Positions 11,773 to 20,563 of a stretch of 64,000 nt of DNA are shown here, piece by piece. Each line of letters starts with the position of its first letter. Position 1 is the first letter of the stretch. The DNA is from Leptospira ainlahdjerensis. GTDB taxonomy: Bacteria > Spirochaetota > Leptospiria > Leptospirales > Leptospiraceae. The notes beneath the pieces are model-generated. The model made no database searches and had not been told where the DNA came from. It worked only from the letters and a program-made list of their open reading frames with translations. Position numbers and translations under genes: made by a program. The stretch spans positions 79,336-143,335 of the forward strand of contig NZ_JAFFPU010000004.1 in the NCBI RefSeq assembly GCF_016919175.1, read 5' to 3'.

Positions 11773-12141
11773 CTATTTTTCATATGTTAGCAGAAGCTCC
11801 CTGATTCTCTCCACGTTCACTGGTTTGATAAAAATTTCGGTTGCTCCCGCTTTACGAGCTTCGTCGATAATCTCAGGTTCTGAGAAGGCAGTCATCGCGG
11901 CAATCGGAATATTCAAATTGTATTCCCTAATTTTTTTGGTGAGTTCAATTCCGTCTAACAACGGCATCTTAAGATCGGTGATCACAACGTCGGGTTGATA
12001 CTCAAGGAACACATCCCAAGCGACTTTTCCGTTTTCTGCGGAACGTACCGAGGTTAAAAAACGTTCCAAAAAACGAACCATCATCACTCGGATCAACTCC
12101 TCGTCCTCTACATACAAAAGTTTTAATGCGATTTGGCTCAT
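11773..12141 (-). CDS. Single-domain response regulator (CheY-like receiver)
   Basis: A 122-residue receiver domain with no output domain. The acidic pocket is Glu12/Asp13, the phosphoacceptor is Asp56 (VVITDLKMP), and the switch residues are Thr84 (AAMTAF) and Lys106 (FIKPVN). It overlaps the 3' end of the adjacent histidine kinase by 4 bp, so they form a kinase-receiver pair. With no DNA-binding part, its output must be protein contact; the nearby ODP-like protein and cyclase are candidates, but this is inference. Confidence 0.92.
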   Translation of the reverse strand: MSQIALKLLYVEDEELIRVMMVRFLERFLTSVRSAENGKVAWDVFLEYQPDVVITDLKMPLLDGIELTKKIREYNLNIPIAAMTAFSEPEIIDEARKAGATEIFIKPVNVERIRELLLTYEK

Positions 12142-14180
12142 GGAAGTTCGATGACCATCACTGCACCTTTATCCGAATTATAAGCATAAATTTTTCCTTC
12201 CATATTGTTTTCGATGATTGATTTGGACATATAAAGTCCGATTCCGGTTCCCTTTCCTTGATCTTTGGTTGTAAAATAAGGTTGAAAAAGTTTTTCTAAT
12301 ACGGAAGTTTCAATCCCTCCTCCGTTGTCGCGTATGATCACCAATTTTTTATCTCCTTCTTTTCGGATATCGACGTGAATCTCCGGTTCTTCCGGACGAG
12401 ATTCCATAAGCGCGTCCCTCGAATTTGCGATTATATTTAAAATCACCTGCGAGAACTCATTCGGAAAACCGAATACTTCATAGTCTTCATCAGGGTTAAA
12501 ATAAATACTAATGTTGTGACTTTTTAAACTTTCGGAAACCAAGGAGAATGATTTTTGTATCACCGTCTTCAGTGAGAATTTTTCCTTTGTCTTATTGGGA
12601 CGAAAATAATTCCTAAAATCGTCGATGGTTCCGGACATCTGCTCGACAAGATTCATGATCTTCTTTGTGGAATCTTCGATGTATTCTTCGTCGAGCTCGC
12701 CTTCCGAATACGCGTAAGAAAAATCCTGCACGCAAAGCGCGATCGCGTTTAGAGGTTGTCTCCACTGATGAGCGATATTCCCTATCATTTCGCCCATATC
12801 GGCCAGTCTAGAGCGCACTATCATCGCCTTTTCCTGTTCTCTTCGTTTTTGGATCTCGGATTCCACCCGAGCTTCCAAACCTCGATTCAATTCTTCCAGA
12901 GCGCTCGTTTTTTCCATGAGATCGTTCTCCGATTTTTTTCGCGAAGTAGAATCTCGAATGACGCCTACGAAGTATTGATTCTGGTTTTGTGAGAATTCCG
13001 AAACTGCAAGTTCCACCGGAAATTTCGTGCCGTCTTTTTTGAGCGCCACAACTTCTCTTCCGATTCCAATGATTTTTTTTTCCCGGGTTTCCACGTATCT
13101 TCTTAGATAATCGTCGTGCTCGGAATGATAGGGTTCGGGCATCAGAAATTTTATATTCTTACCCACAACTTCGGTAAAACCGTAACCGAACATTTTTTCC
13201 GCCGCGGTGTTGAACATCATAATGGTCCCTTTAGGAGTGATCATAATGATCGCATCTACGACGGTTTCAAAAATGGCTTGGAATCTTTCGTCGCTTTCGC
13301 GTAACGCGTTAACTGCTAAAAATCTCTGTTCGCTTTCCCTGATATTTTTTAGACCTAGCGCCAAATCTTTCGTGATTTCGGAATAGATCCCGGCCTCGTC
13401 TTCCAGAAAATAATGTTTTTCCCTGGAAAAGATACAAAGTACGGAAACTAATTCCTTCAACAAGAAAATCGGAAAAATGCCCATCGATTGATAGCCGAAT
13501 TGAACGCAGGTTTCTTTCCAATGACCGAAATCTTCTGCATTATGAATGTCTTCTACGATCAGAGGTTTTCCCGTTGTGATCGCCTTGAGCCCCGGCCCCA
13601 AATCCATACCTTCGGTTTCCGTCTTAAAAATAAACGGATTCTCTCCAGCATAAGCAACTTGGAATATTAGATTTTTTCTAGATTCCACTGTTCCAAAACA
13701 TACAAATCCTAAATTCTCTTCAGCTTTGAGAATTTTACAAACCCCGGTGTAGAGTTCTTGAACCGATTTGGATCGAAGAATCCACTGAGTGATTTCGTTT
13801 CGAATGAGGTAGGAACGGTTGACCGCGATCGTTCTTTTTCCTCGAGCTTTTTTGGTTTTAGTCACCTCGGGAAGGATCACTCCTTCGATTTCGAGAACTT
13901 CCTCGTCTTTAAGGATCTTTCGAAAAAAAACGGATCTTCTTTTGGTAAAACCAGCCTCGGTCGTAAACTCGATCGGAAGAATGATTTTGTCCTCGAAGGC
14001 ATTCTTTGCGAATTCCGAGATGGCCTCCGATGCGGACTTAGAGATCACTTTCGCTGGATCCCGGATCGACTCCAGTTCCAAAAACGTTTGAAACTCTGGA
14101 TTGGAGGAAAGATAAATTCCGAGTTTATCGGAGTGGAAGATCGGAGGTTTTATTTCCTGAGATCCGAATTGAGAATTCAT
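12138..14180 (-). CDS. GAF-PAS sensor histidine kinase with FixL-like PAS
   Basis: A 680-residue cytosolic sensor kinase. An N-terminal region (1-120) is followed by a GAF domain (about 125-280), a PAS domain (about 295-410), a short coiled coil (about 415-455), the dimerisation helix with His471 (GNIAHQWRQPLN), and a C-terminal ATPase with SQVILNIIANSRDAL, DNGGG and GKGTGIGL. No membrane helices are seen. The PAS segment contains PEPYHSEHDDYLRRY and IIGIGREV, matching the FixL heme PAS: His355 aligns with the proximal heme ligand and Arg375, exactly 20 residues on, with the FixL distal arginine. It may therefore sense oxygen. It is the first gene of the minus-strand run. Confidence 0.88.
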   Translation of the reverse strand: MNSQFGSQEIKPPIFHSDKLGIYLSSNPEFQTFLELESIRDPAKVISKSASEAISEFAKNAFEDKIILPIEFTTEAGFTKRRSVFFRKILKDEEVLEIEGVILPEVTKTKKARGKRTIAVNRSYLIRNEITQWILRSKSVQELYTGVCKILKAEENLGFVCFGTVESRKNLIFQVAYAGENPFIFKTETEGMDLGPGLKAITTGKPLIVEDIHNAEDFGHWKETCVQFGYQSMGIFPIFLLKELVSVLCIFSREKHYFLEDEAGIYSEITKDLALGLKNIRESEQRFLAVNALRESDERFQAIFETVVDAIIMITPKGTIMMFNTAAEKMFGYGFTEVVGKNIKFLMPEPYHSEHDDYLRRYVETREKKIIGIGREVVALKKDGTKFPVELAVSEFSQNQNQYFVGVIRDSTSRKKSENDLMEKTSALEELNRGLEARVESEIQKRREQEKAMIVRSRLADMGEMIGNIAHQWRQPLNAIALCVQDFSYAYSEGELDEEYIEDSTKKIMNLVEQMSGTIDDFRNYFRPNKTKEKFSLKTVIQKSFSLVSESLKSHNISIYFNPDEDYEVFGFPNEFSQVILNIIANSRDALMESRPEEPEIHVDIRKEGDKKLVIIRDNGGGIETSVLEKLFQPYFTTKDQGKGTGIGLYMSKSIIENNMEGKIYAYNSDKGAVMVIELP

Positions 14181-14502
14181 GAAATAGGGTCCTCCTTTGA
14201 TACTTAAGGGATATAAAATCGATCAAAGTTTTTACTTTTTGAAATCTTTTTTTAGGCGATTTCGTGTTATTTTGAGCGAATTGTAAAAAAATTATTTTTG
14301 CCAGAGCGCGACAACGGCCTCCTTCAAACTGAGACGCCCCAATCTCGGAAACATTCCGTAAAAGATGGGAGCCATTCACATTTTTCTCCCAAATCAGTAG
14401 AGATTGATCATCTGACGGGATTTATTTTTTTTAAAACCACTCTCAATTTTTTTCTTTACGAAAAAAGCCAATTCATAATTGTACTGACCGTTCGGTACAA
14501 TT
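14181..14502. other. Divergent spacer between kinase and GMC operons
   Basis: This 322-bp region separates two divergent operons. It is AT-rich on the plus-operon side and ends in the large palindrome 14470-14509. No small gene with a ribosome binding site is seen. Promoters for both operons must lie here, but only the palindrome is clear. Confidence 0.6.
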
Positions 14503-14509
14503 ATGAATT
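14470..14509. promoter_or_regulatory. 40-bp palindrome, likely TetR operator, holding the start codon
   Basis: Perfect 15-bp arms (AATTCATAATTGTAC and its complement) lie at 14470-14484 and 14495-14509 around the 10-bp centre TGACCGTTCG. Inside it, ACCG-TT-CGGT forms a second small dyad of the type TetR-family proteins bind. The operon's third gene encodes a TetR protein. The ATG of the first gene (14503) lies inside the right arm. Confidence 0.6.
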
Positions 14510-15057
14510 CAATAAAACTCACCCGAAAAAAGTTTATTCTCACCGCAATTTTAAGCGCACTTCTTCTTGGATCCGTCGGTTTCGTTTTGAGATCGGCTCA
14601 AAAAGTGAAACGATTGTTTTTCAGCCGCTTCACGGAGGAAACGTTGTCTTGGTTTGCAAAAACGATTCTTCCGGAGGAAGAAGGTTTTCCGGATCTAGAA
14701 AAAGCCGAAGTAGTCTCTCGTTTAGATGAAGAACTCTTTTTCGTGGATTCTTCCATCAGCGGAGATTTTGATACCGCGATTTGGATTTTAGAATTTCTTC
14801 CGTTACGATTCGGGTATTGGAGTCGTTTTTCCAAATTGAAACGGGAAGATGCGAAAGAATTTCTAAACCTCGCCTTACGATCCGAAACGGAACTCATTCG
14901 CAACATCGTATCCAATATTCGTATGGTTGTGATGCTCGTTTACTACGGGCATAAGAGCACTTGGAATCAAATCGGCTATGACGGGCCTTTCGGAAATTTC
15001 CCCGAAAAACTCAGCGAATCCAGAATTTACTATCAATCAAAGGTTCGTAAGAACTAG
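14503..15057 (+). CDS. Gluconate 2-dehydrogenase subunit 3-like small subunit
   Basis: A 184-residue protein resembling the small (gamma) subunit that accompanies FAD-dependent GMC dehydrogenases. The N-terminus LTRKKFILTAILSALLLG looks like a Tat-type export signal in which the second arginine is replaced by lysine. The mature part is largely helical and contains ETLSWFAKTILP, similar to the family's start. In characterised enzymes this subunit carries the flavoprotein across the membrane. No Shine-Dalgarno sequence precedes the ATG, which lies inside a palindrome, so translation may be leaderless or structure-controlled. The GMC subunit gene follows after 9 bp. Confidence 0.7.
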   Translation: MNSIKLTRKKFILTAILSALLLGSVGFVLRSAQKVKRLFFSRFTEETLSWFAKTILPEEEGFPDLEKAEVVSRLDEELFFVDSSISGDFDTAIWILEFLPLRFGYWSRFSKLKREDAKEFLNLALRSETELIRNIVSNIRMVVMLVYYGHKSTWNQIGYDGPFGNFPEKLSESRIYYQSKVRKN

Positions 15058-15066
15058 GGAGCATTT

Positions 15067-16629
15067 ATGTCCGGAAAAATTTTCGAATGGAAACACATCG
15101 ATAAAAATCAAACCGTAAAAGCGGATGTTTGTATCATCGGAACCGGCTGTGGAGGCTCCACTCTAGCGCTCAGTCTTGCACAGGAGGGAAAAAAAGTTGT
15201 GATGCTCGAACAAGGCGGTTACTATCACACCGGAACCTTTGACAACAACGAGCTCAATATGGCCGCGAAGGTTTCTGCGGAAAGAAATCTTGCAACAACA
15301 AAAGACGGAACCATCAACATCGTTTATGGAAACAACGTAGGAGGAGCGTCCGTTCACTACTGGGCTGACAGTTATAGAACTCCCGATGAGAAGCTACAAC
15401 TCTGGTCTCAAAAATATGGAGTAGAAGGTCATACTAAAGAAGACCTCGCTCCTCTTTGGCCGATCTTAGAAAGAAGGCTACACGTTCATCCCGCAGAGGA
15501 CGAATTCTTCAATCGTATGAATGAACTCGTTCGGAGCGCTTCTCAATCCTTAGGTTGGGAAGGAAGAAGAATTCCCCAAGCAAGAAACAACTGTCAAAAA
15601 TCGGGTCATTGTATGCAGGGTTGTGCGTTCGGTGCAAAACAAAGTCAACTCGTAACACACATTCCCCTGGCGCTTTCCGCAGGAGCCGATATCTACGCGG
15701 ATTGCAGAGCGACCGAATTGGTAATGGATGGAGACCGTATCTCTTCCATCCAAGCGAACATGATCGATCGAAGAACTCTCAAAGAAAACGGAATTCAAAT
15801 CAAAGTGGAGGCGAAGGTTTTCGTCGTCGCTGCGGGTGGATTCGGAAGTTCCACATTCTTACTCAGAAACGGATGGAAGAAAAAACTTCCGGCCCTCGGA
15901 GAATTTGTCTCGATCAATCCGACTCTTTTTGTTCACGCACTCTACGATGAGGATATCATTCAGTGGAGAAATATTCCCGCAGCATACGGAGTGGAAGAAT
16001 TTAGATTGGCTCGTTACGATGAAAATGGAAACTATCTTGAAGGTGGATATATGTTGATGCCGAATCAGATTCAACCTGGCGCGATCGCGGCGACGATTTC
16101 CGGTTTCGGAGAACAACATACGCGTTATATGAAAAATTTGCCTAAACTCGGCGGGACGATCGCTTGGCTGGACGATATAGAAACGGAACTGGGAAATATC
16201 ACCGTGAATGGAAATCGAAGAAACGTAAATTATTCCTTCGGTCCGATCACCAAAAAAGCAATGAGAGACACTTACAAAAAACAAGTTCTTCTCAATCTGG
16301 AAGCCGGCGCCCTGGAAGTGATGATCCCGGATTCTACTTCCTTGATTCTTAGATCCAAATCGGAGCTGAATAAAATCGACGAACTTCCACTCAATCCCGT
16401 AACCGCGCTTATGGCGGCTCCCCATCCGGGCGGGGGTTGTAGAATGGGCTTAGATCCGAAAACTTCCGTTGTCGACAGTTCGCACAGGGTTCACGGGATC
16501 AAAAATCTTTACGTTAGTGATTCTTCCGTGTTTCCTACTTCCTCTTCGGTGGATCCCAGTTTTACAATCATGGCCTTTAGTATGATCGCAGGCCGGAAAA
16601 TATTAGAATCTTGGAATCAACATGGCTAA
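15067..16629 (+). CDS. GMC oxidoreductase, FAD-dependent dehydrogenase large subunit
   Basis: A 520-residue glucose-methanol-choline family flavoprotein. The FAD-binding motif is CIIGTGCGGSTLAL (22-35), with NNVGGASVHYW near 89-99, and the C-terminal HPGGGCRMG and SSSVDPSFTIMAFS close the active site and flavin fold. Cys176, Cys182 and Cys186 follow CX5CX3C, the [3Fe-4S] pattern described for bacterial FAD glucose dehydrogenases, so it probably passes electrons to a cytochrome or quinone rather than oxygen. The start is ATG with AGGGAG six bases upstream. It overlaps the tetR gene by 8 bp. The alcohol or sugar substrate is unknown. Confidence 0.85.
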   Translation: MSGKIFEWKHIDKNQTVKADVCIIGTGCGGSTLALSLAQEGKKVVMLEQGGYYHTGTFDNNELNMAAKVSAERNLATTKDGTINIVYGNNVGGASVHYWADSYRTPDEKLQLWSQKYGVEGHTKEDLAPLWPILERRLHVHPAEDEFFNRMNELVRSASQSLGWEGRRIPQARNNCQKSGHCMQGCAFGAKQSQLVTHIPLALSAGADIYADCRATELVMDGDRISSIQANMIDRRTLKENGIQIKVEAKVFVVAAGGFGSSTFLLRNGWKKKLPALGEFVSINPTLFVHALYDEDIIQWRNIPAAYGVEEFRLARYDENGNYLEGGYMLMPNQIQPGAIAATISGFGEQHTRYMKNLPKLGGTIAWLDDIETELGNITVNGNRRNVNYSFGPITKKAMRDTYKKQVLLNLEAGALEVMIPDSTSLILRSKSELNKIDELPLNPVTALMAAPHPGGGCRMGLDPKTSVVDSSHRVHGIKNLYVSDSSVFPTSSSVDPSFTIMAFSMIAGRKILESWNQHG

Positions 16630-17245
16630 TTCGGGAAATACGACCAGAGGCAAGATCACAAAGGAAAAGCTTCTATCGGACTTCAGACATCTTGTAACCA
16701 TTCACGGAATTATGAATACGAGTTTGGATCGCCTTTCCGAATATTCGCAAACCGCAAAGAGCAGCATCCTTTGGCATTTCGGATCAAAAGAAGGACTTGT
16801 GATCGAACTCGTAGACTCTCTCTTTTTCGAAGTGGAAGAATCCGTCAGGGAAGGTCTTGCAAACGGTGCGGATCCGTTTTCTTGTCTTTTCGATAAGTTC
16901 ACCGAGTTCTTTTTAGAAACTCCGGAAGCGAATGGAGTTTTTTTTACTCTCATCTTAAACGAGCCCGCGGACTCCAAGGTTCGAAAAAGAGTTTTTGATA
17001 TGTATCGAAGCTTTCGAAAAAAATTGTCCGATCATTTGAACTTGGGAAAGCCGAATTCAAAACCTTCGATTCTAAAAGCTTCTCTGCTCATCGCTCTTTT
17101 CGACGGTTTGTATCTGCAGTGGCATTTGGATCCTCTGGAAGTCCCCCTCAAAGAAACCCTTTTTCTCGCGCAGGAAATGCTTGCGAAATTCTACGGAATC
17201 AAAAGGTCCAAAGAAATAAAACCGACAAAGCCTAAGAAAAAATAA
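16622..17245 (+). CDS. TetR-family transcriptional regulator
   Basis: A 207-residue regulator. The N-terminal helix-turn-helix is at about 27-55 (MNTSLDRLSEYSQTAKSSI then LWHFGSKEGLV), the classical TetR recognition region. The remaining helices form a ligand-binding and dimerisation domain that is not specific to a known effector. It ends in a lysine-rich tail. It is the last gene of the GMC dehydrogenase operon, overlapping it by 8 bp, and most likely controls the operon through the palindrome at 14470-14509. The inducer may be the GMC substrate or product. Confidence 0.88.
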   Translation: MANSGNTTRGKITKEKLLSDFRHLVTIHGIMNTSLDRLSEYSQTAKSSILWHFGSKEGLVIELVDSLFFEVEESVREGLANGADPFSCLFDKFTEFFLETPEANGVFFTLILNEPADSKVRKRVFDMYRSFRKKLSDHLNLGKPNSKPSILKASLLIALFDGLYLQWHLDPLEVPLKETLFLAQEMLAKFYGIKRSKEIKPTKPKKK

Positions 17246-18558
17246 AATTAAAATATATATTTGTATTTTATAATATTCATAAATACGAAAGCGCCGAGAT
17301 TTATCATTCATAACCTGGAAACCGATCCAAAACATCTTCCATTCTTTGTAAATCGCCTTTTTTAATCTAAGATATTTTCGGACCTCGATACTTCTTTCCC
17401 AAGATCTCAAAGTCGCCGGCTAGAATCCGCTCCTATTTACAAATTATGAAATCTCACAAAGACCCAATCTCAACTCCGACAAAATTCTACCTTGATAATT
17501 TTGGAAATTTTCCCTCTTTCACGGATTCTTAATTAGGAGCGACGAAAGGTTTTCATAGATAAAATTTTTCAAGTTTCTGTAGGAATTCCACTTGAGAGAC
17601 TTTGTTCTTTCAAAAACTAGATTTTTGTGATAGGAAAGAATTCTCAGTTTTTTTCCTCTAACCCGAAGCCGCAATAACCTTACTCACAAGTTGAAGTTGA
17701 GAGGGGTGCATAAGATTTGTCCTTCACGATTGGGGTTTGTCAGAGTTCCTACGCGAGAATTTGTGTTTGAAAAATTAGAATTTTCTGATAGAGGAAAGTC
17801 TCCGGAGTTTTTCCCGCCACCGCTCCCCTCCACCCGAATTTGGGTGGGGCGCGCGACTTTCACGGGAGAATTGTCGTTCTTACGACAGGATTCCCTAAAG
17901 ACTCAGTCTTTAGGGTTCAAAGAATTCAAAATTCCAGTAACAACTCTGAGAAGATTCTTTCCTAAGATTTCTGAAAGCCGGCTTTCTGAAATGAACTTCT
18001 GGTCCGCAAAATAGTGAATTGGAGACCTGGAGTCGCCGCGCACTTAAGAAAGTGATCAAACACATACAAAGATCCTAAAAAGTAAAATCATATAAATCCG
18101 TATTCATAAGAGAGCGTTTTTCTTCTCTTTTCCCAGAAAAGGCGAACTGCAAATTCTCCACTCGGACAAAATGGATTTTTTCTTTGGTAGCGGAGAATGA
18201 AAAAATTAAATTTCCTCTGCCAAATATGAAGGGAGAATTCCTAAAAATTTCTCTAGAAAGATTTCATTGGTTATGAAACGAGTTTCATTTATTCAAGGAA
18301 TACAAGGAGCTAAACTTTCAAAAAACAATCTCAAATGATCGACTAATTCCAGAGACATCCGAAAAGCAAGGCGCCGCATCTTTTGATTCGGATTCAACCC
18401 CGGATGATTTCGAATCACTAAAAAGAATCATTATATTCTAAAAATACACATAATTCTTATTTTATTCCTCATTTGAAACACTTAATTCTTATTCTATGAA
18501 AAGTTATTGAAATATATCCGTGAGTTTTTCAAACATTGCAAAACCTTGAGAGGGGATC
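17246..18558. other. 1.3-kb intergenic region with a repeat copy
   Basis: No credible gene is seen on either strand; short frames lack start signals and similarity. It contains a well-formed copy of the interspersed repeat (17745-17883) with its leader segment from about 17680. The last 100 bp (18453-18558) is the protease promoter region, which recurs before the second protease copy at 20459-20563. Confidence 0.6.
17680..17883 (+). repeat. Interspersed repeat, copy B
   Basis: The leader (CTCACAAGTTGAAGTTGAGA) starts near 17684. The core unit runs from GTTCCTAC at 17745-17752 to GTTCTTAC at 17876-17883, 131 bp apart. Inside are AAAATTAGAATTTTCTGATA, CCGGAGTTTTTCCCGCCACC, CACCCGAATTTGGGTGGGGC and GCGCGACTTTCACGGGAGAA. 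It has the same orientation as the other copies. Confidence 0.8.
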
Positions 18559-20241
18559 ATGATAAAAATAAAAATTTTCTGTTTAGCCGTGTTCACGTTC
18601 GGCCTCCTATATTGTTCCAACGCTGAAAACTTAAACGAGCAAAAAAGCTTTGTGCCCAATCTATTATCGATTTTGCAGATCGAACAACCCGAGTTCCTGG
18701 CAAGTAAATTCTCCGCCTCCTCCATCAAAAACCCGAAAGTTCTGGGTTTAGATCTTCCTAACCGTATCCAGGGAAAATACATCGTAGTTTTTGACGAAGC
18801 TCTTCCAAACAACGATTCCTTTGCAAAATCCACTTCGATTGCAAACGAATGGAAAGAGAACTATCAAATCGAAGTCGAACACGTATTCCAACACGTTTTG
18901 AATGGGATGTCGATCCAAGCGACCGACGAACAAGTAGAACGGCTCGCAAAGGACGAGCGAGTTCAATATATCGAGGCGGAGCAGTCAAACAAACTGCACG
19001 AGGACTATCATCCGTTGATCAGTGCGGATCCACAGGGTTGGGCGTTAGACGCAATCGATCAAAGAACACATGCTACTTTAAACAATCAGTACCACTATAA
19101 AAACAATGCAAGCCAGGTTCACGTTTATGTAATGGATACCGGAATTAAGGCTTCAATCTCTCGCTTCGGTGGAAGAGTTTCAGGTGGAGTATCTTTTATC
19201 AGCGACGGAAGAGGAACTGACGATTGTAACGGTCACGGAACGGGAGTCGCTTCGGTTATCGGCGGAAACCCACCTTCCGCAGGAGCGGAAACCGTGGGGA
19301 CCACTCTGCCATTACTACATCCGATTCGAATCCTTCCTTGTAGCGGAACTTCGATTTCAGACAGCACAACCATACAAGGATTGGATTGGGTTTTTGCGAA
19401 TCACGTAAAACCTGCGATTGTCAATATGAGCTTTGGCGGTCCGCATACAAATGGAAAAAAAACGGCTCTTACAAACCTGATTAACGCCGGGGTAATCGCC
19501 GTTGGCGGTCCAGGAAATGACGGGATTGACGGTTATGGAAATAGCTTTTGTTCGAACACTTTTCCAGTGGACGTTCCTACGATCATCAGCGTTTCCTCCG
19601 TAAACATCAATATCGATCGATATCCTCAAGCGAGCGTCGGAGATTGTGTCAGTCTCTTTGCCCCGGGACACAATGTGGATGCGGCAAACTTAACCGGCGG
19701 GACCTATCCACAAACAGGCACATCCTATGCGATTCCGTTTGTATCCGGGACTGCAGCCATGTTCCTTGCGGAAAATCCTCAAGCGACTCCCGCTCAAACA
19801 AAAAAAAGAATCGTAGATACTGCGACCCGATTTGTGGTCGGGGGTGTTCCCACTCTTCACCATTCCAACCGATTCCTTTATTCCTTGTTAGACGCTCCAG
19901 AAGGTTTGATAAATTACGGAACCTATATGCCTCTCAGCATCTCGGTCATCAACGAACAGTGTAGAGGGGCAAACACTGTGGAATGGACAAGACCTTTGTC
20001 CGGTGGAACAAGTTTTAACTACGAAGTCGCCACCTCTCCATACAAAGATTTCAACGCAAACGTTACCATTCACGGAAACTACACAAGCTCCTCTTCAAAA
20101 GTGTCTATTCCAGTTTCGGTTACAATCGGACAACAGAAATACATAAGGGTTCGAGCACGCCAACAGGTTATGCCATACGCCACTTGGAGTCATCCTATCT
20201 ATTCGGAAACCCCGGCTACTTATTTCAACGGTTGTTTGTAA
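18559..20241 (+). CDS. Subtilisin-like serine protease lipoprotein, copy 1
   Basis: A 560-residue S8-family protease, proteinase K-like. A lipoprotein signal ends in LLYC with Cys19 as lipidation site. An I9-type inhibitor propeptide spans about 72-142 (GKYIVVFDEAL to VQYIEAEQ). The catalytic triad is Asp193 (VMDTGI), His226 (NGHGTGVAS) and Ser389 (GTSYAIPFVSG), with oxyanion Asn320 (GGPGNDG). The C-terminal 120 residues look like a beta-sandwich, possibly fibronectin-like. Two positions are unusual: Ile after GTSYA where Ala or Ser is normal, and GGPGN instead of the common AAGN or SAGN. A near-duplicate follows downstream. It is probably displayed on the cell envelope. Confidence 0.88.
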   Translation: MIKIKIFCLAVFTFGLLYCSNAENLNEQKSFVPNLLSILQIEQPEFLASKFSASSIKNPKVLGLDLPNRIQGKYIVVFDEALPNNDSFAKSTSIANEWKENYQIEVEHVFQHVLNGMSIQATDEQVERLAKDERVQYIEAEQSNKLHEDYHPLISADPQGWALDAIDQRTHATLNNQYHYKNNASQVHVYVMDTGIKASISRFGGRVSGGVSFISDGRGTDDCNGHGTGVASVIGGNPPSAGAETVGTTLPLLHPIRILPCSGTSISDSTTIQGLDWVFANHVKPAIVNMSFGGPHTNGKKTALTNLINAGVIAVGGPGNDGIDGYGNSFCSNTFPVDVPTIISVSSVNINIDRYPQASVGDCVSLFAPGHNVDAANLTGGTYPQTGTSYAIPFVSGTAAMFLAENPQATPAQTKKRIVDTATRFVVGGVPTLHHSNRFLYSLLDAPEGLINYGTYMPLSISVINEQCRGANTVEWTRPLSGGTSFNYEVATSPYKDFNANVTIHGNYTSSSSKVSIPVSVTIGQQKYIRVRARQQVMPYATWSHPIYSETPATYFNGCL

Positions 20242-20563
20242 GAATCATCAGTAAAAAGAAATAAATTACATTCAGCTATTTCAGAAGAATATGATTTTAA
20301 ACTAAAACAAAGAGTGCGATCGCACTCTTTGGTTAAGTTTAAAGTTTAAAAATAAAATAGAGAATTCGCACGTTTTTTAAATTCAAAATAAAAATGCGAA
20401 CAAAACAAAGCGAAGATACGCTCGATTGAGGATCTTTTTTTTTTAAAAAGAATCGGTTAAGCGTTTTATTCCTCATTTGAAACGTTAAATTCTTGTTATC
20501 CGAAAAGTCATTGAAATGTATCAAAGACTTTTCTAATCGTTGCAAAAAACTTTGAGAGGGATT
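20242..20563. other. Spacer between the two protease copies
   Basis: This 322-bp spacer holds the palindrome at 20308-20331, an AT-rich stretch, and from about 20459 a promoter region closely similar to the one before copy 1 (shared words include TTTTATTCCTCATTTGAAAC). It has no gene of its own. Confidence 0.7.
20308..20331 (+). terminator. Perfect 12+12 palindrome after protease copy 1
   Basis: CAAAGAGTGCGA and its complement meet without a spacer. In copy 2 the equivalent hairpin is followed by a run of six T; here GTTAAG follows, so intrinsic termination should be weak. Confidence 0.55.

Noticed and set aside
15859..16425. 188-residue frame antisense to the GMC gene
   Set aside because: No ribosome site, unusual composition, and the sense gene is certain.
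17072..17410. Minus-strand frame after the TetR gene
   Set aside because: Runs into the antisense of tetR, with no start signal or known motif.
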